Shown here one piece after another: positions 47,183-55,309 of a stretch of DNA of 64,000 nucleotides. The notes below the pieces were generated by a model. It saw only the letters and a program-made list of their open reading frames with translations. It was not told where the DNA came from and searched no databases. The DNA comes from Streptomyces sp. ICBB 8177. Its GTDB lineage: Bacteria; Actinomycetota; Actinomycetes; Streptomycetales; Streptomycetaceae. Every line of letters begins with the position of its first letter. Position 1 is the first letter of the stretch. The position numbers and the translations under genes were made by a program. Where the stretch lies: contig NZ_NSKH01000002.1 of the NCBI RefSeq assembly GCF_003144095.1, positions 135,024 to 199,023 on the forward strand. Direction: 5' to 3'.

Positions 47183-48277
47183 CTACGCCGAGCCCGCCTC
47201 CGCCTCCGCCTCGGTCACGTCGGCGACGACACAACTCACGTTGTCCGGCCCGCCGGCGTGGTTCGCGAGCGCGACGAGTTCGAGCACCGCCTGCCGCGGC
47301 TCACCGCACGCGCGCAGCACCCGTCCGATCTCCCGCGACGCGACCACCCGCGACAGCCCGTCCGAACACAGCAGATAGCGGTCGCCGGGCAGCGCGTCGT
47401 GCAGGCGCAGTTGCGGGGTCGCGTCGCCGCCCTCGTACAGCGCCCGCAGCAGCAGGGACGCCTGCGGGTGCGAGGCGGCCTCCTCCTCGGTCAGCCGCCC
47501 TTCGTCGAGCATGGACTGCACGAGCGTGTGGTCGGTCGTGACGCGGAACAGCTCGCCGTCGCGCAGCAGGTACGCGCGGCTGTCGCCGATGTGGACCAGC
47601 GCCAGCCGCGAACCGTCCAGCAGCATCGCGGTGAGCGTGGTGCCCGCCTCGGCGTCGCCCCCGGTGGCGTCACGCACGGCCCGCCCGGCCTCCTCGACCG
47701 CGTCGTGCAACGCGTCGAGCAGGCCGCCCGCGGGGAGCCCGTCGCCGGACTCCAGGCGGCGCAGCGCCCGGACCGCGGCGGCGCTCGCCGGACCGCCGTG
47801 GCGGCCGAAGCCGTCGGCGACCGCCAGCAGGCGCGAACCGGCGTAGGCGGTGTCCTGGTTGCTCTCGCGGACCCGCCCGGCGTCGGACAGGGCGGCGTAA
47901 CGGATGGCGTACGGGGACGCGGTGGACGGTGCGGACATGGATGCCTCCTCGTGGGACAGGTGGGAGACGAGGAAGGCGGCGAGATCGCGCCGCGCGGCGG
48001 TGGCCGCCTCGACCTCGGCCCAGTACGCGCGCACCTCGGCCGCGGCGTCGGCCGCGCCGAGCCCGCACACGTACCGGATCCGGGCCAGCGGCATCCCGAG
48101 CCGCCGCAGCCAGGCCACCAGCCGGGCCCGGGCCAGTTGCGCCGGGTCGTAGAGCCGGTACCCGCTGACCGGGTCCACGCGCGCGGGGACCAGCAGCCCC
48201 AGCTCGTCGTAGAGCCGCAGCGCCTTGGCCGACAGCCGCGAGGCCCGCGCGAACGCCCCGATGGTCAGCAGTTCCAT
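47183..48277 (-). CDS. MerR-type DNA-binding domain fused to a PP2C phosphatase
   Basis: A 364-residue fusion. Residues 1-75 are a MerR winged helix (LTIGAFARASRLSAKALRLYDELGLLVPARVDPVSGYRLYD), then a short helical linker to about 110. From about 125 a complete PP2C domain runs: GRVRESNQDTAY, LAVADGFGRHGGP (metal Asp), LVHIGDSRAYLLRDGE, LLCSDGLSRVV and GGPDNVSCVVADV. The domain order suggests dephosphorylation coupled to promoter binding. The target is unknown. The ATG at 48277 starts the MerR fold; a 12-residue upstream extension is possible. Confidence 0.9.
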   Translation of the reverse strand: MELLTIGAFARASRLSAKALRLYDELGLLVPARVDPVSGYRLYDPAQLARARLVAWLRRLGMPLARIRYVCGLGAADAAAEVRAYWAEVEAATAARRDLAAFLVSHLSHEEASMSAPSTASPYAIRYAALSDAGRVRESNQDTAYAGSRLLAVADGFGRHGGPASAAAVRALRRLESGDGLPAGGLLDALHDAVEEAGRAVRDATGGDAEAGTTLTAMLLDGSRLALVHIGDSRAYLLRDGELFRVTTDHTLVQSMLDEGRLTEEEAASHPQASLLLRALYEGGDATPQLRLHDALPGDRYLLCSDGLSRVVASREIGRVLRACGEPRQAVLELVALANHAGGPDNVSCVVADVTEAEAEAGSA

Positions 48278-48562
48278 CTCCTGTGCCTCCTCGTCGCCGG
48301 ACGGCCCCTTCACGACCCTCCGGCGCCCTCGATGCTGGGGCCTGCCCCAAGGGCAAGGTCAACACGACCACCGAACGGCGGCCCGCACCGGCCGGCGCCC
48401 CTGGGCGGGGGCAGCAGTGCGCGGTCCGGAACGCGAGATACCGGCTGAAGGCTTCGTGGCTGCCAGGGGTGAAGTGCCACTCCAGGAGCGCCGACCGCAC
48501 CTGCGATTCGGTGAGCCGTCCCCGGCGCGCGGTCTTGCCGCCAACCGTGAGTCGTCACTCCC

Positions 48563-48600
48563 TCGGCCCGTTCACCGCGCGTCGGCCCGTTCACCGCGCG
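48563..48600. repeat. Perfect 19-bp tandem duplication at the XRE gene stop codon
   Basis: TCGGCCCGTTCACCGCGCG occurs twice without a gap. The copy at 48582-48600 contains the stop codon of the regulator gene; the other lies just downstream of it. Confidence 0.93.
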
Positions 48601-49427
48601 CACAGGCGGTCCAGGGAGGCTCGGCTCTCCTCGTCCGCGGCGCGGTAGACCAGCAGGCGCAGTTGCGGGTCCTGGAGCGGCAGCAGGACTTCGAAGTCGA
48701 CGGTGATCGCACCGGCGACCGGATGCCGCAGCAGCTTGCGGCCGCGTCCGTTGACGCCGACCTCCCGCTGCGCCCACAAGCGGGCGAAGTCCTCGTCCTG
48801 CGCGGCGAATTCGGCGATGAGGGCGGCCAGTTCCCGGTCCTGCGGGTGCGCGGCCCAGGCCGCGCGCAGGTGGGCGATCCCGTCCCGCAGCACCTGCTCC
48901 CGGTCGGCGTAGAAGCCGCGCATCGCCGGGTGCAGCAGGCACAGCCACATCGCGTTGCGCCGTGACGGCGGCACGGTCTCGAAACCCGGTAGCAGCCGGG
49001 CCATTTCGGGGTTCCAGGCGAGGATGTCGTAGCGGTGGTCCAGCAGCATGGCCGGCAGCGGCGAGAGGTCACCGACCAGGCGGGCCAGCGGCGGCGTCGC
49101 ACCGGCGTCCGGCCCGCCGGTGGTGCCGGGGCGGCGGCGTCCGGCCAGGTCGAACAGGTAGTCGCGTTCGCTCGGGTCCAGGCACAGGGCCCGGGCCAGC
49201 GCCGCCAGCACCTGCGCCGAGGGCCGCAGCCCGCGGCCCTGCTCCAACCGGACCACGTAGTCGGTGCTGACCCCGGCCAGCTCGGCGACCTCCTCCCGGC
49301 GCAGCCCCGGCGTCCGCCGGGACCGCCGGTGCGACGGCAGGCCCAGCCGGTCGGGGGCGAGGCCCTCGCGCCTGCTGCGCAGGAAGGCGGCCAACTCCTG
49401 GGTGGTGTCCATGGTCCGGGTCGTCAT
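48591..49427 (-). CDS. XRE-family regulator with MmyB-like ligand-binding domain
   Basis: A 278-residue regulator. The helix-turn-helix (LAAFLRSRREGL and REEVAELAGVSTDYVVRLEQGRGLRPSAQVLAALARAL) fills residues 10-75. From about 100 an MmyB-like domain follows (LLDHRYDILAWNPEMARLL and HPVAGAITVDFEVL), a PAS-like fold that in related proteins binds fatty acids. It is divergent from the aldo/keto reductase at 49545 across 117 nt, so it probably controls that gene. Confidence 0.92.
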   Translation of the reverse strand: MTTRTMDTTQELAAFLRSRREGLAPDRLGLPSHRRSRRTPGLRREEVAELAGVSTDYVVRLEQGRGLRPSAQVLAALARALCLDPSERDYLFDLAGRRRPGTTGGPDAGATPPLARLVGDLSPLPAMLLDHRYDILAWNPEMARLLPGFETVPPSRRNAMWLCLLHPAMRGFYADREQVLRDGIAHLRAAWAAHPQDRELAALIAEFAAQDEDFARLWAQREVGVNGRGRKLLRHPVAGAITVDFEVLLPLQDPQLRLLVYRAADEESRASLDRLCAR

Positions 49428-49544
49428 GACCGGTCCAACCGCCAGGGTGGGAGGGGTCTTCCCAGGAAGTGCCGTCCCTTACCCCCGGGCCGCCGCCGCC
49501 ACAGACTCGGTCCAGGAAACGGACCGCGAGCACAGGAGGACCTG

Positions 49545-50609
49545 ATGGCAGTGACCCTCGACGCCTACCGGCTGCTGGGCCGCTCGGGACTGCGGGTCTC
49601 CCCGCTGGCCCTGGGTACGGCGACCTTCGGCACCGAGTGGGGCTGGGGCGCCGAACGGGCCGAGGCCCGCAAGCTGTTCGACCACTACGTCGGACTCGGC
49701 GGCAACCTCCTGGACACCGCCGACACCTACACCGACGGCAGTTCCGAGCGCCTGTTGGGCGAGTTCGCCCGTGAGGAGCGCGAACGCCTGGTGCTGGCGA
49801 CCAAGTACTCGACACTGCGCCGCCCCGGCGACCCCAACTCCGGGGGCGGTCACCGCAAGGCCCTGTTCGGCTCGGTGGAGGGGAGCCTGCGGCGGCTGGC
49901 CACCGACTACATCGACCTGCTGTACCTGCACGTCTGGGACGTGCGCACGCCGGTCGAGGAGGTCCTGCGCGGCCTGGACGACCTGGTCCGGCAGGGCAAG
50001 GTGCTGTACGTGGCGATCTCCAACACCCCGGCCTGGCAGGTGTCCCGGATGCAGGCGATCGCCGACCTGCGCGGCTGGTCGCCGCTGGTCGCGCTGCAGC
50101 TCGAGTACAGCCTGATCGAACGCACCGCGGAGCGCGACCTGATCCCGATGGCCCGGGAACTGGGCCTGGGCGTGGTCCCGTACTCGCCGCTGGGCGGCGG
50201 GGTGCTCAGCGGCAAGTACGGCCGGGAGGACGTGACCGCGAAGGGCGACGGCGCCGGCGACGGCACCCGCAAGGGCCTCAACCTCGCCCTGGGCACGCTG
50301 ACCGAACGCAACCTGGCCGTGGCCGGGGTCGTCCGGGACGTCGCCGCCGACCTGGGCCGCACCCCGGCCCAGGTCGCGCTGGCCTGGACCCTGCGCAATC
50401 CGGGCGTGGCGACCACGCTGATCGGGGCCCGCACCCCCGCCCAGCTGGAGGAGAACCTCGGCGCCCTCGAAGTCGAGTTCACGGCCGCCCAGCTGGCCCG
50501 CCTTGACGCGGCGAGCGCGATCGAGCTGGGCCAGCCGCACGACCTGCTGGCGAGCGACCACATCCGCCGGGTGACCACGGGCGACCTGCGGATCGAGACC
50601 CGCCGCTGA
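49545..50609 (+). CDS. Aldo/keto reductase
   Basis: A 354-residue AKR of the YajO/Tas type. LLDTADTYTDGSSERLLGEF gives Asp and Tyr, VLATKYST the Lys, and DLLYLHVWD the His, so the tetrad is complete. VALQLEYSLIERTAERDLIPMARELGLGVVPYSPLGGGVLSGKY is family-typical. It reduces carbonyl compounds with NADPH; substrate unknown. GGAGGA lies 8 nt before the ATG. Likely regulated by the divergent XRE protein. Confidence 0.93.
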   Translation: MAVTLDAYRLLGRSGLRVSPLALGTATFGTEWGWGAERAEARKLFDHYVGLGGNLLDTADTYTDGSSERLLGEFAREERERLVLATKYSTLRRPGDPNSGGGHRKALFGSVEGSLRRLATDYIDLLYLHVWDVRTPVEEVLRGLDDLVRQGKVLYVAISNTPAWQVSRMQAIADLRGWSPLVALQLEYSLIERTAERDLIPMARELGLGVVPYSPLGGGVLSGKYGREDVTAKGDGAGDGTRKGLNLALGTLTERNLAVAGVVRDVAADLGRTPAQVALAWTLRNPGVATTLIGARTPAQLEENLGALEVEFTAAQLARLDAASAIELGQPHDLLASDHIRRVTTGDLRIETRR

Positions 50610-50794
50610 CGGCCGGCCGTCAGCGGCGGGAGCCGGTGGCCGCAGCCGCGGTCGAATCGCTGTCCGGGCCACCGTTCTCACGCTCCCCGGCCGCAAGCGA
50701 GCCGGTCGGCGCCGGCCGAACCGCAGCCGACTCCCGGGGCCGGGTTCCAGCCGGCGTGTCACGGCTCGCCGCGCCGGCACGCCGACCTAAGAAC

Positions 50795-50823
50795 ACTCTT
50801 GCAAGCGCCGCGCTTGCAAAAGT
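50795..50823. promoter_or_regulatory. 29-bp near-perfect palindrome, candidate autoregulatory operator
   Basis: ACTCTTGCAAGCG, a 3-nt CCG centre, and CGCTTGCAAAAGT form 13-bp arms with one mismatch. The inner TTGCAAGCG/CGCTTGCAA arms are perfect. The centre lies 40 nt upstream of the start codon of a small XRE regulator, a typical operator position. Confidence 0.7.
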
Positions 50824-50848
50824 TAGCGAACGGTGGCACGGTCGAGGT

Positions 50849-51274
50849 ATGGCCTCTCTGAACGTCGGGAGTCTCGGCGAGTACCTGCGCGAGCAGCGGC
50901 GCAACGCGCAGCTGTCGCTGCGGCAGCTCGCCGACGCCGCCGGAGTCTCGAACCCGTACCTCAGCCAGATCGAGCGCGGGCTGCGCAAGCCGAGCGCCGA
51001 GATCCTCCAGCAGTTGGCGAAGGCGCTGCGCATCTCCGCCGAGACGCTCTACGTGCAGGCCGGAATCCTCGACGAGCGGGACCGTGAGGGGGTCGAGGTG
51101 CGGACCGCGATCCTCACCGACCCGTCGATCAACGAGAAGCAGAAGCAGGTGCTGCTCCAGATCTACGAGTCCTTCCGCCGCGAGAACGGCGTGGCCGACG
51201 CCCCGCCGGACAGTCCGCCGCCGGCCCCTCGCCAGAGATCCGGTGGCGGCGGTGTGACCGGAATCACTGAATGA
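50849..51274 (+). CDS. XRE-family transcriptional regulator
   Basis: A 141-residue regulator. An N-terminal helix-turn-helix (LGEYLREQRRNAQLSLRQLADAAGVSNPYLSQIERGLRKPSAEILQQLAKAL) occupies residues 6-58. A helical extension follows (AILTDPSINEKQKQVLLQIYESFRREN) and a Pro/Gly-rich tail. No ligand domain. The ATG at 50849 fits the family; the region before it carries a 29-bp palindrome. The next gene encodes an HBHA-like surface protein, so the regulator may control it. Confidence 0.9.
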   Translation: MASLNVGSLGEYLREQRRNAQLSLRQLADAAGVSNPYLSQIERGLRKPSAEILQQLAKALRISAETLYVQAGILDERDREGVEVRTAILTDPSINEKQKQVLLQIYESFRRENGVADAPPDSPPPAPRQRSGGGGVTGITE

Positions 51275-51374
51275 TCCGGTAGACCTGGTTTCAGCCGGTT
51301 CTCCGCCGGAAGACGTTCGGCGCGATTCCGTACCAAGACGACAGCCATCCAGACCGCAGACGAAGAGGACCCTC

Positions 51375-51920
51375 ATGGCGATCACCGAAAACGTCCGCAA
51401 GGCCCTGGCCGACGCCACCCCGCTGTACGCGGCGGCCGGCACCGTCGACCTGGCGGCCGCGAAGCTGCGCGAAGTGCCCCCGCTGCTGGAGAAGCTGCGC
51501 GAGGAGGCGCCGGAGCGTCTCGGCAAGGTGCGCGCCGCCGACCCCAAGGTCGTGCAGGAGCGCGTCGCCCAGCAGGCCAAGGACGTGCAGGCCCGGCTGA
51601 CCGAGGTCATCGGCGGCGTCGAGCTGGACCTGCGCAAGCTGCGCGACAACGCCCAGGACTTCGCCCTCCAGCAGGTCGGCCGCGCCGCCGAGTACGCGGT
51701 CAAGGCGGGCGAGACCTACAACGGCCTGGTCGACCGGGGCCGCGGCGCGGTGAAGACCTGGCGCGGCGAGGCCGCGGACCACGTCGAGGACCTGGCCGTG
51801 GTCATCGAGGCCCCGGCCCCCTCGAAGTCCTCCGCCGAGCCCGCGCAGCCGGTGCGCAAGCCGGCCACCGCCAAGCGCACCACCCCGAAGAAGACCACTC
51901 CGGCCAAGCCCGCGGAGTGA
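51375..51920 (+). CDS. Heparin-binding haemagglutinin-like coiled-coil protein
   Basis: A 181-residue protein. Helical heptad text (EKLREEAPERLGKVRAADPKVVQERVAQQAKDVQARLTEVIGG) spans about 30-110. The end is a Lys/Pro/Ala/Thr-rich tail (KPATAKRTTPKKTTPAKPAE). That is the layout of mycobacterial HBHA. The streptomycete role is not adhesion to heparin; lipid or cytoskeletal association is possible. An AGAGGA element precedes the ATG. No signal peptide is visible. Confidence 0.83.
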   Translation: MAITENVRKALADATPLYAAAGTVDLAAAKLREVPPLLEKLREEAPERLGKVRAADPKVVQERVAQQAKDVQARLTEVIGGVELDLRKLRDNAQDFALQQVGRAAEYAVKAGETYNGLVDRGRGAVKTWRGEAADHVEDLAVVIEAPAPSKSSAEPAQPVRKPATAKRTTPKKTTPAKPAE

Positions 51921-51990
51921 CGTCGCCCGCACGGGCGACGACCACCGAGCCGCATTGACGGGCCGGGCACGCACGAGGTGCCCGGCCCGT
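51921..51990 (+). terminator. Tandem hairpin terminators after the HBHA-like gene
   Basis: Two hairpins follow the stop directly: CGTCGCCCG/CGGGCGACG (9 bp, 2-nt spacer, 51921-51940) and ACGGGCCGGGCAC/GTGCCCGGCCCGT (13 bp, 7-nt loop, 51958-51990). The second is a strong terminator. Confidence 0.85.
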
Positions 51991-52049
51991 TGTACGGGTA
52001 CGGTGGCGGCGGACAGTGGGCCACGGTGGACGACAAGGTGGTGGACGGG

Positions 52050-52412
52050 ATGTTGATCGAAGGCTTCGCGAGCGTGTTCGCTCTGCTCTCCTGGGCGCTG
52101 TTCGCCCTCGCGCTCTTCGCGTTCGTCAACGCGGCGATCCAGCGCGAGGACGCCTACCGCGCCGCCGACAAGAAGACCAAGGGCTTCTGGCTGATCATCC
52201 TGGGCATCGCGGCTGTGGTGATGAAGCTGTTCTCGGTCCTTTCCATACTTCCCGTCGTGGGCCTGGTGGCGGTCATCGTCTACATCGTGGACGTACGGCC
52301 GGCGCTCAAGCAGGTCTCCGCGGGCAGCCGCCGCGGCAACCGCTTCCTGGGCGGGGGCAGGCGCGGCGGCAGCAGCAGCGACGGCCCGTACGGCCCCTTC
52401 AACCGCCGCTGA
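52050..52412 (+). CDS. DUF2516 membrane protein
   Basis: A 120-residue protein with an N-terminal helix (about 5-28), the basic segment IQREDAYRAADKKTKGFW, then two hydrophobic helices (about 47-88) and VDVRPALKQV. This is the DUF2516 pattern. The C-terminus is Gly/Arg/Ser-rich. Function unknown. The ATG at 52050 is chosen because the first helix starts there; an earlier in-frame start at 51978 lies in the terminator region. Confidence 0.87.
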   Translation: MLIEGFASVFALLSWALFALALFAFVNAAIQREDAYRAADKKTKGFWLIILGIAAVVMKLFSVLSILPVVGLVAVIVYIVDVRPALKQVSAGSRRGNRFLGGGRRGGSSSDGPYGPFNRR

Positions 52413-52422
52413 CGCCTGGGCT

Positions 52423-52519
52423 CCACCGCTTCAGGCCATCGCTTCAAGGCCGTTGCCTGTACGCCATCGCCTCAAGAGCGCGCCGCTTCAAGGGCGCGCC
52501 GCCTCAAGGCCATCGCCTC
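52423..52519. repeat. Degenerate 14-16-bp tandem repeats before a phosphatase stop codon
   Basis: About seven units related to GCCATCGCCTCAAG (variants GCGCGCCGCTTCAAG and GCCGTTGCCTGTAC) lie head to tail between the convergent DUF2516 and phosphatase genes. The unit nearest the phosphatase gene contains its stop codon. Confidence 0.8.
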
Positions 52520-53858
52520 AAGCCCGTTCGACGGCTCCGCCGCGTTCGAGCAGGACCGTCGCGACGTCGTCCGTCAGCTCGCCGCCGTTCAGCTCGCCCG
52601 CCTCGGTGACCGCCGCGTCCAGCAGTGCCTCGCCGCGCAGGCCCGCCGCGACGTGCCGCTCCACCAGCTCGACCATGCCGTCCGTGCCGAGCCGGGCGGT
52701 GCCCTCGCCGATCCGGCCCTCGATCAGGCCGTCGGTGTACAGCAGCAGGCTCCACGGCTCGCCGGGGGCGCCCAACTCGACGTCCAGGCAACCCCACTCG
52801 GCCTCCGGCAGCAGTCCCAGCGCCGGGCCGCCGTGCTCCTCGTACGGCAGCAGCTGCGCCGGGCGGCCCGGGCGGATCAGCAGCGGCGAGGGATGCCCGG
52901 CGAGGGCGAGCGAGGCGCGCCGCCCGTCCGGGGCGATGTCCAGCGTGCACAGCGTCGCGAAGATCTCGTCGTCGGGCCGCTCGCACTCCAGGACCCGTTG
53001 CAACGTGCTCAGCAGCCGGTCGCCGCTCAGGCCCGCGAACGTCAACGCGCGCCAGGCGATGCGCAGTTCGACGCCGAGCGCGGCCTCGTCGGGGCCGTGG
53101 CCGCACACGTCACCGATCATGGCGTGCACGGTGCCGTCCGGGGTGCGCACGACGTCGTAGAAGTCGCCGCCGAGCAGCGCCCGGCTGCGGCCGGGCCGGT
53201 AGCGGGCGGCGAACCGCAGGTCGTCGGTGCCCGCCAGCAGCGGCGTGGGCAGCAGACCGCGCTCCAGGCGGGCGTTCTCGTGCGCGAGCAGGCGGGTCTC
53301 GGTGAGCTGGAGGTGGGCCAGGTCGGCGCGCTTGCGCTCGACCGCGTACCGCATGGCCCGGTTGAGCAGCGAGGCGGTCAGCTCGTCGCGGAAGAGGTAG
53401 TCCTGCGCGCCGACGCGGACCGCCTCGGCCGCGAGTTCGGCGTCCTGTTCGCCACCGGCCAGCGCCAGCACGGCCGTCGTCGGGGCCAGGCGCAGCAGCG
53501 CGCGCAGCGGGGCGAGGCCGCACGCGGGGCGGGCCCCGTCCCCGGCGGCCTCCGCGTTGCCCAGGTCGAGGTCGAGCAGGACGCAGGAGACGTCGTCGGT
53601 GAGCAGGCGCTCCGCCTCGGTGAGGTTGCGGGCGCGGCGGATGCGGACGCGGTGGCCCGCGGCGTCGACGAGTTCGGGTGCGGCGAAGGAGCCCGTCGGG
53701 TCGTCGCCGACGACGAGCAGGGTGAACGGCGCCGGTGCGGCCGCCTCCGGACGGGAACCGGCGGCGCGCTGGCGCGGAAGCGCCACCGGGCGCTGGTCGG
53801 GCGCGGCGGTGGCGTGCTGGTCTGACTGCCGGTCGGTGGACCGCCCGGTAGCGGACAT
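52518..53858 (-). CDS. Receiver-domain SpoIIE-type serine phosphatase
   Basis: A 446-residue protein. Residues about 50-180 form a response-regulator receiver (LLVVGDDPTGSF, acceptor Asp in CVLLDLDLGN, AQDYLFRDEL; the usual Lys is not obvious). A coiled coil follows (YAVERKRADLAHLQLTETRLLAHENARLERGLLP). The C-terminal PP2C/SpoIIE domain has GGDFYDVVRT, IGDVCGHGPDEAAL, LLYTDGLIEGR and LTDDVATVLLER. It probably dephosphorylates an anti-anti-sigma factor in a partner-switching pathway. No such gene is adjacent. The ATG at 53858 is preferred for its GGAAGG element. Confidence 0.9.
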   Translation of the reverse strand: MSATGRSTDRQSDQHATAAPDQRPVALPRQRAAGSRPEAAAPAPFTLLVVGDDPTGSFAAPELVDAAGHRVRIRRARNLTEAERLLTDDVSCVLLDLDLGNAEAAGDGARPACGLAPLRALLRLAPTTAVLALAGGEQDAELAAEAVRVGAQDYLFRDELTASLLNRAMRYAVERKRADLAHLQLTETRLLAHENARLERGLLPTPLLAGTDDLRFAARYRPGRSRALLGGDFYDVVRTPDGTVHAMIGDVCGHGPDEAALGVELRIAWRALTFAGLSGDRLLSTLQRVLECERPDDEIFATLCTLDIAPDGRRASLALAGHPSPLLIRPGRPAQLLPYEEHGGPALGLLPEAEWGCLDVELGAPGEPWSLLLYTDGLIEGRIGEGTARLGTDGMVELVERHVAAGLRGEALLDAAVTEAGELNGGELTDDVATVLLERGGAVERA

Positions 53859-54202
53859 CACGTGTCGATCCTTCCCTCCCCCGAGGGTGTGGCGGCCGTG
53901 GAACGTCCTGCGGCCGCCGGGCATGCCTGGCGACGATAGCGGCCCGCACGGGCCGCCCGGGAGACCACGGAGCGCAACGGCGGGGGGCATATCCGCCGGT
54001 CGGAGCGGGGTTTCCGGGCGAGCTGGGGCGAGCCGGGCATGACATACATCACGGGTCGGGGCGGGGCGCGGCCGGAACCGCGCGCCCGGAAACGTGCGTC
54101 TGCGGCCACCTCGCCACGTGCCGGCGACCTCGCCGCCTCGCCGCCTCGCCACGCTCCCGGCGACCCCGCCGCCTCAGCACGGCCCTCGCCACGCCTCCGG
54201 TT
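53859..54202. other. Non-coding interval
   Basis: This 344-nt gap lies between the phosphatase start and the 3' end of a methyltransferase gene. The phosphatase promoter should be here. Around 54110-54190 the sequence is rich in short CTCGCCGCCTCGCC-like repeats. No gene is supported. Confidence 0.4.
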
Positions 54203-55036
54203 TCAGCCGCGCCCCGGCCACCCCTCCGGGGCCGGCGCCTCCCATCCCTCGGGGGCCAGCGCCTCCCACCGCACCGTGACCTCGCCCTGCCGCCAGCGGG
54301 ACGGGCCGTCCGCCAGGGGCCAGCCGCCGTCCCGCAGCGCCCGGACCGCCCGGATCCAGCGCTGCCGCGCGCCCAGCGCCGCGAACGGTGCCGCGGCCGC
54401 CCAGGCGCGGTCGAAGTCGGTGAGGAAGGCGTGCACCCGTTCCCCGGGCACGTTGCGGTGGATGAGCGCCTTGGGCAGCCGTTCCGCCAGGTCGGAGGGG
54501 CGCTCCAGGGAGCCGAGCCGGGTGGCGAACGTCACCGTGCGCGGGCCCGCCGGCCCCAGCGCCACCCACACGTGCCGCCGCCCGATCTCGTCGCAGGTGC
54601 CCTCGACCAGCAGCCCGTCCGGCGCCAGCCGCCCGCACAGCCGGGCCCAGACCGCGGCGACCTCGCCCTCGTCGTACTGCCGCAGTACGTTCGCCGCGCG
54701 GATCAGCGTCGGCCGCACGCCGTCCGGCAGCGGCACCTCGAAGCCGCCGTGCGCGAAGGCCAACCCGGGCCGCTCGTAGGGCGCCGCCGCCGCGACCCGG
54801 GCCGGATCGATCTCGATGCCGACCACCCGCGCGTCCGCCCGCACCGCCCGCAGCCGGTCCAGCAGTTCGACGGCGGTCCACGGCGCGGCCCCGTAGCCGA
54901 GGTCGACGGCGACCGGCGCGGGGTCGGCGCGGCGCAGGCGGGCGGCCCCGGTCGCGGCGATCCAGCGGTCCATCCGGCGCAGGCGGTTGGGGTTCGTGGT
55001 CCCGCGGGTAGGCGCCCCTACGGGTTTGGCAGGCAT
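54203..55036 (-). CDS. Class I SAM-dependent methyltransferase
   Basis: A 277-residue protein. AVDLGYGAAPWTAVELLDRL is a variant motif I (DLGYG for DxGxG) and VVGIEIDPARVAAA the acidic loop, with conserved-looking LAFAHGGFEVPL and GTCDEIGRRHVWVAL. The substrate cannot be told. TAAGCT lies 6 nt before the ATG, so a leaderless mRNA is likely. It is divergent from mshA across 273 nt. Confidence 0.84.
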   Translation of the reverse strand: MPAKPVGAPTRGTTNPNRLRRMDRWIAATGAARLRRADPAPVAVDLGYGAAPWTAVELLDRLRAVRADARVVGIEIDPARVAAAAPYERPGLAFAHGGFEVPLPDGVRPTLIRAANVLRQYDEGEVAAVWARLCGRLAPDGLLVEGTCDEIGRRHVWVALGPAGPRTVTFATRLGSLERPSDLAERLPKALIHRNVPGERVHAFLTDFDRAWAAAAPFAALGARQRWIRAVRALRDGGWPLADGPSRWRQGEVTVRWEALAPEGWEAPAPEGWPGRG

Positions 55037-55161
55037 GCGGCGAGCTTAAGGGGCGGTCCAGGCGGGTCCGGCCGCTCCCCGGGCGACCGCACGGCGGCCC
55101 GGTCCGGTCCAGCCGCGTCCGCGGGGCCCCTGGACGTTCCCGGACCTCCCCGCCCGCCGCC

Positions 55162-55188
55162 GGGAACAACCTCCGTGACAGCGTGGTT
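55162..55188 (+). promoter_or_regulatory. SigR-type promoter for mshA
   Basis: GGGAAC is followed after exactly 18 nt by GTT, matching the SigR consensus GGGAAT-N18-GTT closely. It sits about 120 nt upstream of mshA, a known SigR target in Streptomyces, so induction by thiol oxidation is expected. Confidence 0.8.
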
Positions 55189-55309
55189 ACGGGTTATGGC
55201 TCAGGCTGACGCAGGATGACCGTACCGGGCGCGGAGACGACCGTACGGACGGTCGCGCGGTGTCCGCCCCGGGCCGTGGGAGACCTCAAGCCGTAGGAGG
55301 AGACCGCCG

